A stretch of 64,000 bases of DNA from Hydromicrobium sp964415365 (GTDB lineage: Bacteria; Actinomycetota; Humimicrobiia; Humimicrobiales; Humimicrobiaceae), in NCBI GenBank assembly GCA_964415365.1, contig CAYPYW010000003.1:1-64000 (forward strand), given 5' to 3'. The translations under genes and the position numbers were made by a program. Of this stretch, positions 51,915 to 60,716 are shown in pieces. Positions within the stretch are counted from its first letter, which is position 1. Each line of letters opens with the position of its first letter. The notes beneath the pieces were generated by a model, which was not told where the DNA came from, made no database searches, and saw nothing but the letters and a program-made list of their open reading frames with translations.

Positions 51915-53114
51915 ATGTTTGAAAGAAATAAGCTAATAATATTAGTATGTTCCTGGCTGGTCATTTTTGCGGCTTATACTTCTGTATTATGCGTCTCACC
52001 AGTCCTTAGTTTAATTTCCCTGGAATTAAATCTTACATCTTCACAGGCCGGATTATTATATTCTGCACCAATCATAACCCTGGCAATATTTGCATTTGTA
52101 GGTGGTTTTATGGGGGATATAATTGGGCCACGTAAGATGGCAGGTCTGGGTGTTATTTTATTAACTTTGAGTGGTATTCTCAGAGGGATCTCTCCAAATT
52201 TTGCAATCCTTTTGTTGTTAAATCTTATAGTAGGTATTGGATGGGGTCTGGTATTTCCCAATCTTCCCAAACTCGTGAAGTTATGGTTCGAAGATAAACT
52301 TGCAGGAACTGCAACTGGTATTTACTCGACTGGCGTGTTTGTAGGAGGCACATTGGCTTTATCTATTACTATACCAGTAATCCTGCCACTGATTGGAAGC
52401 TGGAGGGGAGTTTTTTATTTCTGGGGTGCGGTAGCTTTTGTAATTTCTATAGTATGGTGGAGCTTCGTAAAGGAGCCGTCTAATTATAGGGACGGGAAGA
52501 AAGTTCACCCAAAGTTTTCCGGGCGTATACTTTTATTTATATTAAAGAATAAAAATATCTGGATTATTGCAATTTTTTTTGCGTTTGCCGCTAATGTGAC
52601 TTTTTATATAATAACAGGGTGGTTTTCCTCCTTTTTTGTTGAAAAAGGTATTAATGAAGCAAGTGCGGGAATTCTGACATCACTAACTACTCTGGGTGGT
52701 CTTCCAGCTGTTTTCCTGATCCCATTTATATCTGATAGAGTTGGTCTCAGGAAACCCTTCCTATGGATAAGCTGCTTGATTGCAGCTGCAGCATTTATTG
52801 GAGTAATCTATGCAACTTTTATACTTGATTTTGTTCTAATGATAATAATAGGGATTACTATAACTGCTACTTACGTTATGTCCCTTTTTCTGCCACTCGA
52901 GCTTGTTAGTCCGGAATATGCCGGTACAGCAAGTGGCATAGTTATTTCGATTGGTTATGTTGGAGGCGCTATGGGTCCTCTGATAGCTGGTTTTTTAAAG
53001 GACTCTACAGGAACATTTGTACATTCGATAATTATGCTCGCAGTACTCATGATAATCTCGATGGTTCTTATTCTCTTTGTTCCAGAAACAGGTTATAGGA
53101 GGCGTACCGGTTAA
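51915..53114 (+). CDS. Major facilitator superfamily transporter
   Basis: The 399-residue protein has 12 predicted membrane segments. The loop 2-3 motif reads GGFMGDIIGPRKMAGLGVIL (about residues 63-82), and the equivalent after segment 8 is ISDRVGLRKPFLWI. The sequence fits the nitrate/cyanate/organic anion branch of MFS (SSQAGLLYSAPIITLAIFAF). It starts three bases after the Tm-1-like gene, so it is probably co-transcribed. It could export a product or take up a related acid. Confidence 0.88.
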   Translation: MFERNKLIILVCSWLVIFAAYTSVLCVSPVLSLISLELNLTSSQAGLLYSAPIITLAIFAFVGGFMGDIIGPRKMAGLGVILLTLSGILRGISPNFAILLLLNLIVGIGWGLVFPNLPKLVKLWFEDKLAGTATGIYSTGVFVGGTLALSITIPVILPLIGSWRGVFYFWGAVAFVISIVWWSFVKEPSNYRDGKKVHPKFSGRILLFILKNKNIWIIAIFFAFAANVTFYIITGWFSSFFVEKGINEASAGILTSLTTLGGLPAVFLIPFISDRVGLRKPFLWISCLIAAAAFIGVIYATFILDFVLMIIIGITITATYVMSLFLPLELVSPEYAGTASGIVISIGYVGGAMGPLIAGFLKDSTGTFVHSIIMLAVLMIISMVLILFVPETGYRRRTG

Positions 53115-53226
53115 TTATTAACTTGAAGGGAGACATAAATATAATTTGACATGTATAGGAAAGGTTAGCCATGGTAAATGAAAAGAATAAAAAGGTGGTC
53201 TCACAGTGATTACAAACGGAGCAAAA

Positions 53227-53955
53227 ATGAAGGTTATTCTTTTTGATATTGACGGGACACTTTTGTATGACGGCGGAGCTGGAAAGACTGCCATGATTCA
53301 GGCTTTTCAGGAAATTTTTGGCGTTTATTATTCTTTTAGCACAATGGCTGGTAAAACTGATCCAGCTATTTTACTGGAAGGCATTGAGGGACACAATATA
53401 AAGGAAGAGGCTCATAAAAAAGAATATTTTAAAAAATATTACTTCAAACTCCTTGCCAAAAACATTAAGCAGGATCTTCCTGAAAAAAGGATATTTCCGG
53501 GTGTAGTAGAATTATTGAATCAGCTTAATAAATTTAAAGATATCAGGATAGGACTTTTAACAGGTAACTGGAAGAAGAGTGCTTATGTTAAATTAACTTA
53601 TTTTGGCCTTGAACGGTACTTTGGTTTTGGTGCTTTTGGCGATGATTCTATTTTTCGCAATGATCTGCTTCCCCTTGCATTAAAACGGTGCGATAAGTGT
53701 GGCGAACTGACTGCGCGGGATGCAATTATTATTGGAGATACTCCAAGTGACATAAAGTGTGCTCTTGCTCATGGTTCTAGATCTATTGGAGTTGCTACAG
53801 GAAGATATCCTGCTCAAGAATTAATTCAAAATGGGGCTGATCTTGTACTCAAGGATTTGACTGAAGCAGGACGTATTATTTCTTTTATCTTAAGTAAAAA
53901 TGATTACTGCAAAGTGCCAGATCTGAGAATTATACCACAGCAGAGTGAAATATAA
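53227..53955 (+). CDS. HAD-superfamily hydrolase (phosphoglycolate phosphatase-like)
   Basis: From ATG 53227 the protein has 242 residues. Motif I is ILFDIDGTLL (nucleophile Asp and general acid Asp), motif II is IGLLTGNW, and motif IV is AIIIGDTPSDIKCALAHGSR (about residues 175-194). The cap is of the PGP/beta-phosphoglucomutase type. It removes phosphate from a small metabolite. GGAG lies five bases before this ATG; a GTG at 53206 is an in-frame alternative. It may serve the pathway encoded upstream or be a housekeeping repair enzyme. Confidence 0.88.
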   Translation: MKVILFDIDGTLLYDGGAGKTAMIQAFQEIFGVYYSFSTMAGKTDPAILLEGIEGHNIKEEAHKKEYFKKYYFKLLAKNIKQDLPEKRIFPGVVELLNQLNKFKDIRIGLLTGNWKKSAYVKLTYFGLERYFGFGAFGDDSIFRNDLLPLALKRCDKCGELTARDAIIIGDTPSDIKCALAHGSRSIGVATGRYPAQELIQNGADLVLKDLTEAGRIISFILSKNDYCKVPDLRIIPQQSEI

Positions 53956-54059
53956 AAAATTTTAAAACTACAGGTTGAGAGTAAAAGCACTATGTTGTTA
54001 GAACTACTTGTCCTGTTGTTTGGAGAAGAGTCTGAAATTGGGGAAGTTAGTTGCTTTTA

Positions 54060-54875
54060 TTACTGCACAGGCTGGCTGGAGGTGTTTCCTTTTCTATTCC
54101 TGTTTTTTCCATTTTCTTCTGTATTTTCTTCACCACTCATGTTTTCTTTGCTTCCGGTATCCTCATTATATCCACCAGGTTCTTCCGTGTCCTGGTTATG
54201 CTGCCCGTATTTATTACTGTATTTATTCTTTATATTATTAATTGTATTGATTGTTTCTTCCTCGTTCCCAGCTTCAAAAAAACTATATTTCTTGCATTGA
54301 TTATATTCTTCATCAATTTCAAGCAGAAGTTCTTCAATTAATTCTATATCACTATCCTGGCTAGATTCCATTAATCTATCAGCTTCATATATTCTGTTGT
54401 TTAATAGTTTGAAATGGAGTTGTCCCTTTTTTGACTCAGGATAGAAAAATAGCTGTATACTTTCTGCTGCCCTTTTGACCGGATAAAGATTTTCTCCCGG
54501 CAGGCTATCCTGTGAAGCATAAACTGTTCCAGCAAAAGAGAAAATTGCAACTACTAAAACCGTTATGAATACTACAGCAGGCTTTAAGAGGGAAATTCTT
54601 CTGCCGGAACGGGGAGCGGTGGTTTTACTTTTGTTTATATATGTATCCTGGCTGGTGCTATTTTTTACGGACTTATAGATTTTATCAAGGTTACTCTCGA
54701 TATTAGTATCTTTCGGCTTTATATTCTTTAAGTTTTCCAGATATTTCATTGTTTCGAAATATTCTTCCAGCATATCTTTATATCTACTATATTTTTTAAG
54801 GCAATATTGTATACTGTGACCACTACTTATTAACTTTAAGCACCTGTTAAATATTTTTTCAATTTTCTCATTCAT
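54060..54875 (-). CDS. DUF5667-domain membrane protein, probable anti-sigma partner
   Basis: The 271-residue protein has a cytoplasmic helical N-terminus (IQYCLKKYSRYKDMLEEYFE), one membrane helix at about residues 97-117 (LLKPAVVFITVLVVAIFSFA) and the DUF5667 segment SLPGENLYPVKRAAESIQLF. A long hydrophilic Asn/Glu/Gly-rich tail starts at about residue 205. The gene starts 17 bases after an ECF sigma factor gene, which suits a membrane-bound partner that holds the sigma factor. The role is inferred from placement. Confidence 0.78.
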   Translation of the reverse strand: MNEKIEKIFNRCLKLISSGHSIQYCLKKYSRYKDMLEEYFETMKYLENLKNIKPKDTNIESNLDKIYKSVKNSTSQDTYINKSKTTAPRSGRRISLLKPAVVFITVLVVAIFSFAGTVYASQDSLPGENLYPVKRAAESIQLFFYPESKKGQLHFKLLNNRIYEADRLMESSQDSDIELIEELLLEIDEEYNQCKKYSFFEAGNEEETINTINNIKNKYSNKYGQHNQDTEEPGGYNEDTGSKENMSGEENTEENGKNRNRKGNTSSQPVQ

Positions 54876-54892
54876 GTCTATTATTATGTTTA

Positions 54893-55426
54893 TTATTTTT
54901 TAATCTCACTTTTTAGTTTTGTTATGGCCCTGAATAATATTCCCCTGATTGTGGATTGGTTCTTTCCAAAGATTCTTGCTATGGTCTCGAAATCAAAATC
55001 TTCTACAAATTTCAAGATGATTATATCTCTCTGTAGTTTTGTCAGTTTACCCATAGTGCTTATAAGTTTGAAGTTTTCAAAACCCAATTCTTTTTTTAAT
55101 ATAGAACTATTCTTTAGCAGCGCGTTGTTTTCGATTAAATCATCAACTGTTTCTTTAAAAGGTTCTTCTTTTGCGTACCTTGTTTTTTTTCTGTGGTGGT
55201 CTATCAGTAAATTAGACGCAATTCTATAAATCCACGGCTGGAAAGTTTTTGTATTTAAGTTAACTTTCCGTAAGTTTTTATACACTCTTATGAATACTTC
55301 ACTAGTCAGATCTTCCGATAACTGTTTGTCAAATAATTTTAAGTAGAAGAATCTGTATATTCTGGGCAAAAACTCGGTATAAATTCTTTCGAACCATATA
55401 TTATCGCCGCTCTTTTTAAAGTTTTT
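54893..55426 (-). CDS. ECF-type RNA polymerase sigma factor, 5' end lost in scaffold gap
   Basis: About 178 residues are visible on the minus strand, running out of the N gap. Region 2 is LPRIYRFFYLKLFDKQLSED followed by LTSEVFIRVYKNLRKV and FQPWIYRIASNLLIDHHRKK. Region 4 is LTKLQRDIIILKFVEDFDFE followed by TIARIFGKNQSTIRGILFRA. Only the first few residues should be missing. The reading frame happens to continue through the Ns into the gene at 55527-55879, but that join is artificial. It is co-transcribed with the DUF5667 gene 17 bases after it. Confidence 0.88.
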   Translation of the reverse strand, partial: KNFKKSGDNIWFERIYTEFLPRIYRFFYLKLFDKQLSEDLTSEVFIRVYKNLRKVNLNTKTFQPWIYRIASNLLIDHHRKKTRYAKEEPFKETVDDLIENNALLKNSSILKKELGFENFKLISTMGKLTKLQRDIIILKFVEDFDFETIARIFGKNQSTIRGILFRAITKLKSEIKK

Positions 55427-55526
55427 NNNNNNNNNNNNNNNNNNNNNNNNNNNNNNNNNNNNNNNNNNNNNNNNNNNNNNNNNNNNNNNNNNNNNNNNNN
55501 NNNNNNNNNNNNNNNNNNNNNNNNNN
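55427..55526. other. Assembly gap of 100 N
   Basis: Exactly 100 N bases, the usual placeholder for a gap of unknown length. The start of the sigma factor gene and the end of the secreted-protein gene lie in it. Confidence 0.99.
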
Positions 55527-55879
55527 TTGCTTTTATCCTCAACATTAGAGTTTTGGTATGTATAATTGTGCTCATAATTATAATTGTGCTTTAGACAATT
55601 ATCCTCATCGCAGTTTTCGTTTTTGTGATTGTAATTATGCTGCCAGTAGTAACAATTGTTTTCGGATTCACAATTACCATTTTTTTCAGTTTTGCCATAG
55701 GCATTACTGTACTGATATTTGTTTTCCACGCTGGAAACATTGCTATTATTTTTACCATCTGCAGTTAAAGCAGTAGTATTTGATGTAGGCTGCTCTTTCT
55801 GAATGGCATAAATAGATCCTGCAGCACCAAGAGAAAGGACAGCTGTGATTATTATCCCTGTGATAATTTTTTTAATCAT
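55527..55879 (-). CDS. Secreted Asn/Tyr/His-rich low-complexity protein, 3' end lost in gap
   Basis: About 117 residues are visible. A signal peptide or membrane anchor comes first (IIITAVLSLGAAGSIYAIQK). The rest is strongly biased toward Asn, Tyr, His, Glu and Cys, for example CYYWQHNYNHKNENCDEDNC and KHNYNYEHNYTYQN, with spaced cysteines. His, Cys and acidic residues could bind metal. I recognise no family. It lies upstream of the sigma factor gene on the same strand and may be its target or co-regulated. Confidence 0.7.
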
Positions 55880-56046
55880 TATATGCTCCTTCTTAATATA
55901 TTTTTATCCTTACATAGATATAAACGAAAAAAGTTTTTATTTTGTTGGGTTTTATAAAATAGACTAAATTTGGTCGAATCCTTTTCCATATGAAAACGTC
56001 TAATAAACTAGTAAGATTATAAAAAGATGATTTAAAGGGCTACGAG

Positions 56047-56484
56047 ATGAATGATAAAAAAAATAAGATCCGCATCTCCACTTTAGTGATTTTCTGGATA
56101 ACATTTGCTTTTTCAATCCTGATTTTATCAAATGTTTTTTTTATGAATTTAATAGGCTTCTTCAACAGGTTTTTATTCTATTTATCTGCATTTGCGCTGC
56201 CTGGCCTAGGTATAGCTCTTATTGTTCTGGCTGTAAAAGCAAATTTTGTAAGGATTTCAAAGGCATTTTTTATTCTTACAGGTGCGGCGTCTATTGGTAT
56301 GGTTGTAGGTGCTGTGCTTCATAATCTTGTATATGCACTTTTGATAAAACTGTCTGGAGAGGGTTTCTGGGGAAATATGGGTGATGAGCCGGTATTTTTT
56401 ATTTTTGCTACAATTATATGCCCTTTAGCTCTCCTGACCGGACTGATCGGCGGTATAGTTTTAATAGCTAAGAAAAAGTTATAA
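56047..56484 (+). CDS. Small integral membrane protein
   Basis: The 145-residue protein has four hydrophobic segments (LVIFWITFAFSILILSNVFF, FLFYLSAFALPGLGIALIVL, GAASIGMVVGAVLHNLVYAL, IFATIICPLALLTGLIGGIV) and a basic C-terminus. AAAGGG lies before the ATG. I do not recognise a functional family. It is transcribed away from the secreted-protein gene at 55527-55879, with a 167-base divergent region that holds no clear promoter. Confidence 0.75.
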   Translation: MNDKKNKIRISTLVIFWITFAFSILILSNVFFMNLIGFFNRFLFYLSAFALPGLGIALIVLAVKANFVRISKAFFILTGAASIGMVVGAVLHNLVYALLIKLSGEGFWGNMGDEPVFFIFATIICPLALLTGLIGGIVLIAKKKL

Positions 56485-56589
56485 TCTTAACATATTGTCA
56501 ATTTCTACAGACTTAGTCTTTAAGGAATTTTCCTTTATTTTGAATAGTGCTATATGGCTAATTATTAGGGCCGAGATTATGGATGAGTC

Positions 56590-57660
56590 CTAGAGTTTTT
56601 TACAAAACTGCTCAATCTCTTTATTGGATTTTAATATATTAAATTCAATCCTGTATTTTTTCATTTCACCGGGTTTTATAGTAACAAGTTTCCCATCTTC
56701 TCTTTCGATAGCCCTGCCTCTCGGAAAGCTGTTTGAAGGTTCGATTCCACAGGTATATTCACCTTCTCCGACCTGTTTCCATTGCACAAGATATGGTAAA
56801 TTTTCCTTATTGAAAGCTAAAGAAATGCCTATGCCTTCTCCATTATTAAATTCACGATTTATTATAGCGACATGTGAGTTACCATCCACGTCTGCTTCTA
56901 TATCATGAAAGAATACCTGTTCTTTGTAATATTTAACCGGATCAGAAAATTCAGAAAACTTATCAAAGCCCTTTTTTGCTTCTTCATCTCTTGGTACAAC
57001 TCTGGCTTCTCCCTCTACTAACTTTGAGGTTTTATCAAGTACGGGGTAACCGATATTTACATGATATAAAATCATCAAAGGAGATTCTGCAAATCCAATA
57101 TTTTCAATATGATCTTCGAGGATTATTCTAGGGGTACTCATATATGTTGTTATTTTCCTTGAGAGTTCAAGTTTATCACCATAAACTTTTGTTTCTCTTA
57201 CTTTTCCTGATATTTCCATAACACATTCATCATTTAACCATTTAGTGCTGGTACATATGTTTTCTGCAGGTGTATTGGAAATACGTCCATGGAGTCCAAG
57301 CTCCTCTCCGTTATCAGTTCCGGGCATGCCTGTTGTTGTTAAACCACAGGTAGTTAGAAGACCTCCAAAAAAAGTCCTTAACCAGTCAAGGCCTTTACTC
57401 TCATAATATGCCGGTGATTTTTCCCTAATTGCGGATCTCCAGGCAATTGGGATTGATTTAAAGAGAAGGTTTGAGATATCCATACATCTATCGATTACGA
57501 TTGTCATATAAATTCCACAGGGGCTGTAGATATCTGCTGCCCTTACTCCTCTTTCCTCCCCATCAATAAATTCGTATAGTTTGATACCTCCAAGCTGTGA
57601 AATGTCCCCAGCTTTTTTCAATATCTCTTCTTTCTTCAAATCCTTTCCAAATATATTCAT
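56590..57660 (-). CDS. DUF4432 family protein (aldose epimerase-like)
   Basis: The 356-residue protein has a galactose-mutarotase-like fold. Segments include GVRAADIYSPCGIYMTIVID and RCMDISNLLFKSIPIAWRSA near the start, FFGGLLTTCGLTTTGMPGTD and ELGLHGRISNTPAE (about residue 120), LMILYHVNIGYPVLD and CGIEPSNSFPRGRAIERE near the end. DUF4432 proteins occur in sugar clusters and probably bind or epimerise a sugar. AAAGGAGAG precedes the ATG. It lies in the same direction as the CUT1 ATPase at 58133. Confidence 0.87.
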   Translation of the reverse strand: MNIFGKDLKKEEILKKAGDISQLGGIKLYEFIDGEERGVRAADIYSPCGIYMTIVIDRCMDISNLLFKSIPIAWRSAIREKSPAYYESKGLDWLRTFFGGLLTTCGLTTTGMPGTDNGEELGLHGRISNTPAENICTSTKWLNDECVMEISGKVRETKVYGDKLELSRKITTYMSTPRIILEDHIENIGFAESPLMILYHVNIGYPVLDKTSKLVEGEARVVPRDEEAKKGFDKFSEFSDPVKYYKEQVFFHDIEADVDGNSHVAIINREFNNGEGIGISLAFNKENLPYLVQWKQVGEGEYTCGIEPSNSFPRGRAIEREDGKLVTIKPGEMKKYRIEFNILKSNKEIEQFCKKL

Positions 57661-58132
57661 ATTCTCTCCTTTCTTTTTATATTTTAAGTGATTTTAGCAT
57701 TAAATGATTTTGGCGTATATTTTATTTGTTAAGTATTTAGAAAATTTTATAAATCAGCATAGGATTTGGTAGTGAATGACTTTAAGGATTGTGCAAAACT
57801 ATTATTAAAGATAGGGAAAGTAGGCGCTTATATATTTCAATCAATTTTTTAAAAATTCTTACGGGTATTTTCTCTACGAAGCTTAACTTCCAAAATATTT
57901 CTCCTTCTCCAAGTTAAGATAAGTTTTGTTAGCTATTGAGTATTATTTTGAAACGGGAGGACATATTCCTTCATGGAGCAGATCACAGGAATATAAAAGG
58001 GTGATTAAAAGTTTTTTCAAATAGTTAATTTTATTTAAGATTATTCTTAAGTCTTGCTAAGGATTATAAAATAAAGGGCCATGCTATTAGTATAGATAAA
58101 AGTAACCCGCCTAATAATACAGAAATACGGTT
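57661..58132. other. Intergenic region, no supported gene
   Basis: This 472-base stretch contains only short open frames (for example VNDFKDCAKLLLKIGKVGAY near 57774-57833, without a clear start), which may be a relic of a gene. No terminator, tRNA or repeat is evident. Confidence 0.4.
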
Positions 58133-59245
58133 TTAAAATCGGGCTGATGGTGGAATGAGCTCGCCTCCAGCGGGATAAAAAAGAAGAATTTTACTTATAT
58201 CGAAATTAAGATAAATATCCATACCCTTGTGTATTTTATGCAAATCTTTTGCAAAGCATATAACATTTAAAATACGATTTTTAAATTTACATCTTATATT
58301 TACCTTCGGAAGAAATTTCTGTATCAAATCAACTTTTACTTTTATGCCAGTTTCCAGGGGTTTGATCGAAAAATTTATATCTTCGGGTCTTATGCCCAGT
58401 ACCAATTCAGGTTCTTTATATAATTCTTTTAATATAGACTTATCTGCGTATTGTCCAATATCTATTGAATAATTGTCAAAATAAAATTTCTGATCTTTTA
58501 CAGTGCCATAAATAAAATTTATTCCCAGGGTCCCGAAAAAATCAGCGATGAATATATCCTTTGGGTAGTGGTAAATATTATAGGGACTATCAACCTGAAT
58601 AAATTTACCATTATTTAGTACAGCAATCCTGTCAGCCAATGCCATTGCTTCACTCGTATCAGAAGTGACATATAGTGTTGTTGATTCTAATCTTGTAACT
58701 AATTTTTTAAGGTAGGTTTTGGTATTCATTCTTATTTTGGCATCAAGATTTGAAAGTGGTTCATCCATCAAAAAAGCTCTTGGATCATCTCTGATAATTG
58801 CCCTGCCCGTAGCAACCCTTTGTTTGTGACCTGCTGATAGTTCTCTAGGTAAGTAGTCAAGGTATCTTTCTACCTCGACATCAATCATATCAACAGTTGA
58901 TTTTAATTTTTGAGATATTTTTTCTTCGGGGTATTTTTTTAGTCTCAATGGAAAAGTTATATTTTTTCTTGCAATTAAATTGGGATAAAGAGCATATTCC
59001 TGGAAAACCATTGATATGTTTCTCTCTGAGGGACTTAAATTTGTAAAGTCAACATCATCAAAAAAGACTTTACCGGAATAATTGGTGTCCAGTCCCGCAA
59101 TAATTCTAAGCAGTGTAGTTTTACCACAACCTGAGGGACCAGTTATACACAAAAATTCTCCATCACTTATATCTAGCGAGATATTATCAAGTATAAGATT
59201 CTTGCTATAATATTTAGTTATATTTCGTAGGGAAATTTTTGACAT
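58133..59245 (-). CDS. CUT1-type sugar ABC transporter ATPase (MsmK/UgpC-like)
   Basis: The 370-residue ATPase has Walker A ITGPSGCGKTTLLRIIAG (about residue 36), Q-loop MVFQEYALYPN, signature LSAGHKQRVATGRAI (normally LSGGQRQRVA), Walker B AFLMDEPLSNLDA and switch VTSDTSEAM (usually VTHDQxEAM). The His switch is replaced by Ser. From about residue 240 a TOBE-type domain follows. The altered signature and switch could lower ATPase activity. No permease gene is adjacent; the ATPase-less permeases at 14926-16663 are a candidate partner. Confidence 0.88.
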   Translation of the reverse strand: MSKISLRNITKYYSKNLILDNISLDISDGEFLCITGPSGCGKTTLLRIIAGLDTNYSGKVFFDDVDFTNLSPSERNISMVFQEYALYPNLIARKNITFPLRLKKYPEEKISQKLKSTVDMIDVEVERYLDYLPRELSAGHKQRVATGRAIIRDDPRAFLMDEPLSNLDAKIRMNTKTYLKKLVTRLESTTLYVTSDTSEAMALADRIAVLNNGKFIQVDSPYNIYHYPKDIFIADFFGTLGINFIYGTVKDQKFYFDNYSIDIGQYADKSILKELYKEPELVLGIRPEDINFSIKPLETGIKVKVDLIQKFLPKVNIRCKFKNRILNVICFAKDLHKIHKGMDIYLNFDISKILLFYPAGGELIPPSARF

Positions 59246-59430
59246 TTTAACTCACCACCTTTGTGAATTAATTTATTATAAGCTTACCACCTATATCATC
59301 CGGAGCTGAACCTGCCTTTTCGTGCCGGCAAATATGAGCCATACTGTCAAAATGGGTTTTACCTTCATCTATTATTATAGACCTTTTGCTTTCAAAAGGT
59401 AGACTATTTACCGGACTCTTCATTAAATTA

Positions 59431-59485
59431 TTGCAATTTAAAAACCAATATGGTATATTTACTATACGTATAGCTATACGAATAG
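59431..59485 (+). promoter_or_regulatory. Promoter with tandem palindromic LacI-type operators
   Basis: TTGCAA (59431-59436) and TATATT (59454-59459) are 17 bases apart. Directly downstream, over the start point, lie two adjacent 12-base palindromes: CTATACGTATAG (59462-59473, perfect) and CTATACGAATAG (59474-59485, one mismatch). The central CG fits LacI-family operators. The regulator encoded at 60717 is the likely binder. Confidence 0.7.
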
Positions 59486-59509
59486 CTGAGTTAAATATTG
59501 AGGCAAATA

Positions 59510-60706
59510 ATGAGTGATAAAAACAAGTTAACCAGCAGGCAAAGAATATTTAAGGCTTTAAAAAAGGAAGTTCCGGACAGAGTTCCAATATGTCCTGATT
59601 GCTCGAGGGAATATCCTGCAAAATATACTGGCAAGCCTTTTTGGGATGTATTTTTATTTAATGATCCTGATAGAGTTACTGCCTATGTTGATTTAGCCAA
59701 AAAGTTTAATTTCGATTTGTGGATTGAGGGTCAAGAGATGGTTTTTGCTGATGGCAGGGTAGAAGAACAAAAAAAAGAAGTAGTGAAGAGTGGTAATAGG
59801 TATGAAGTAACTTATTACTATGAAACAAAGTTGGGTAAATTGGATAAGAAAGTTATTTTTCCTGAAAAAGAGCCACCATGGGTAAGTATACCCATCGTAA
59901 AAGATTTAAACGATGATTGGAAAAAGCTTTTAAGCTTGATGCCCCACCCGGATAGTGATATCCCTTTTAAAGAATATAATTATTATATATCTAAAATCGG
60001 AAACTCAGGCGTTTCAACTATAAGGATTCATATTCCTACCAGCATGTGGTTTTTATATAGAAGTAATATAGAAGCTGCGATTCTTGATTATTATGATAAT
60101 CAGAAAATAATGGAAAATGTAACGGGTAACTACTCTGCATATGCTCTGGAATTGATTCGATTGATTTGCAAAGAAATAAAACCGGATGAAATAGAATTAT
60201 CTGGCTGTAATGCATCAATGAGTGTTATATCGCCCCAGATTTACAAGAAATATAATCTACCTTTCGTGGAAAAAGCAACAAGCATTTGCAAAGAGTCCGG
60301 AATTATATCCCACATGCATGTTGGCGGCAGGAGTAAGGAAATATTAGAGATGGTGATAGATACTGATCTGGATGTGATTGAACCTTTGGAGAGAGAACCT
60401 TCAGGAAATATCAATATTGGCGAAGTTAAAAGCAAATATGGCAGTAAATTGTGCTTGAAAGGAAATGTCCACACAATTGAGGCTTTTGCAAATGGAACAA
60501 TAGAACAAATAGAATTAGAGACATTAAAATGCATCAAAGACGCAGCTGCAGATGGCGGTTATATTTTGGCCAGTGGTGACCAGGTCCCTTACGATACGCC
60601 AGAAGAAAATTTCATAACCTTTATAGAAACGGGGAAGAAATTTGGCACATATCCTCTGGACATTGACAGTATAAATAAAAGAATTGAAGAATTAGAAAAT
60701 TCATAA
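59510..60706 (+). CDS. Uroporphyrinogen decarboxylase-fold protein
   Basis: From ATG 59510 (GAGG six bases upstream) the protein has 398 residues. DRVPICPDCSREYPAKYTGK, ISPQIYKKYNLPFVEKATSI, ISHMHVGGRSKEILEMVIDT, LCLKGNVHTIEAFANG and GYILASGDQVPYDTPEENF show the UroD barrel. The haem-UroD arginine site and the HxC zinc pair of corrinoid methyltransferases are both missing (HVGG in place of HICG), so chemistry is open. It is followed after ten bases by a LacI regulator gene and controlled by tandem operators. Confidence 0.83.
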   Translation: MSDKNKLTSRQRIFKALKKEVPDRVPICPDCSREYPAKYTGKPFWDVFLFNDPDRVTAYVDLAKKFNFDLWIEGQEMVFADGRVEEQKKEVVKSGNRYEVTYYYETKLGKLDKKVIFPEKEPPWVSIPIVKDLNDDWKKLLSLMPHPDSDIPFKEYNYYISKIGNSGVSTIRIHIPTSMWFLYRSNIEAAILDYYDNQKIMENVTGNYSAYALELIRLICKEIKPDEIELSGCNASMSVISPQIYKKYNLPFVEKATSICKESGIISHMHVGGRSKEILEMVIDTDLDVIEPLEREPSGNINIGEVKSKYGSKLCLKGNVHTIEAFANGTIEQIELETLKCIKDAAADGGYILASGDQVPYDTPEENFITFIETGKKFGTYPLDIDSINKRIEELENS

Positions 60707-60716
60707 AGGACTGTTT

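Noticed and set aside
53992..54341. Plus-strand open frames rich in Phe, Leu and Ser at 53992-54341
   Set aside because: They are antisense to the hydrophilic tail of the DUF5667 gene and have no ribosome-binding site.
54893..55879. A single 328-residue protein spanning the N gap
   Set aside because: The frame is open only because N codons are not stops. Its two halves are a secreted low-complexity protein and an ECF sigma factor, which are separate genes.
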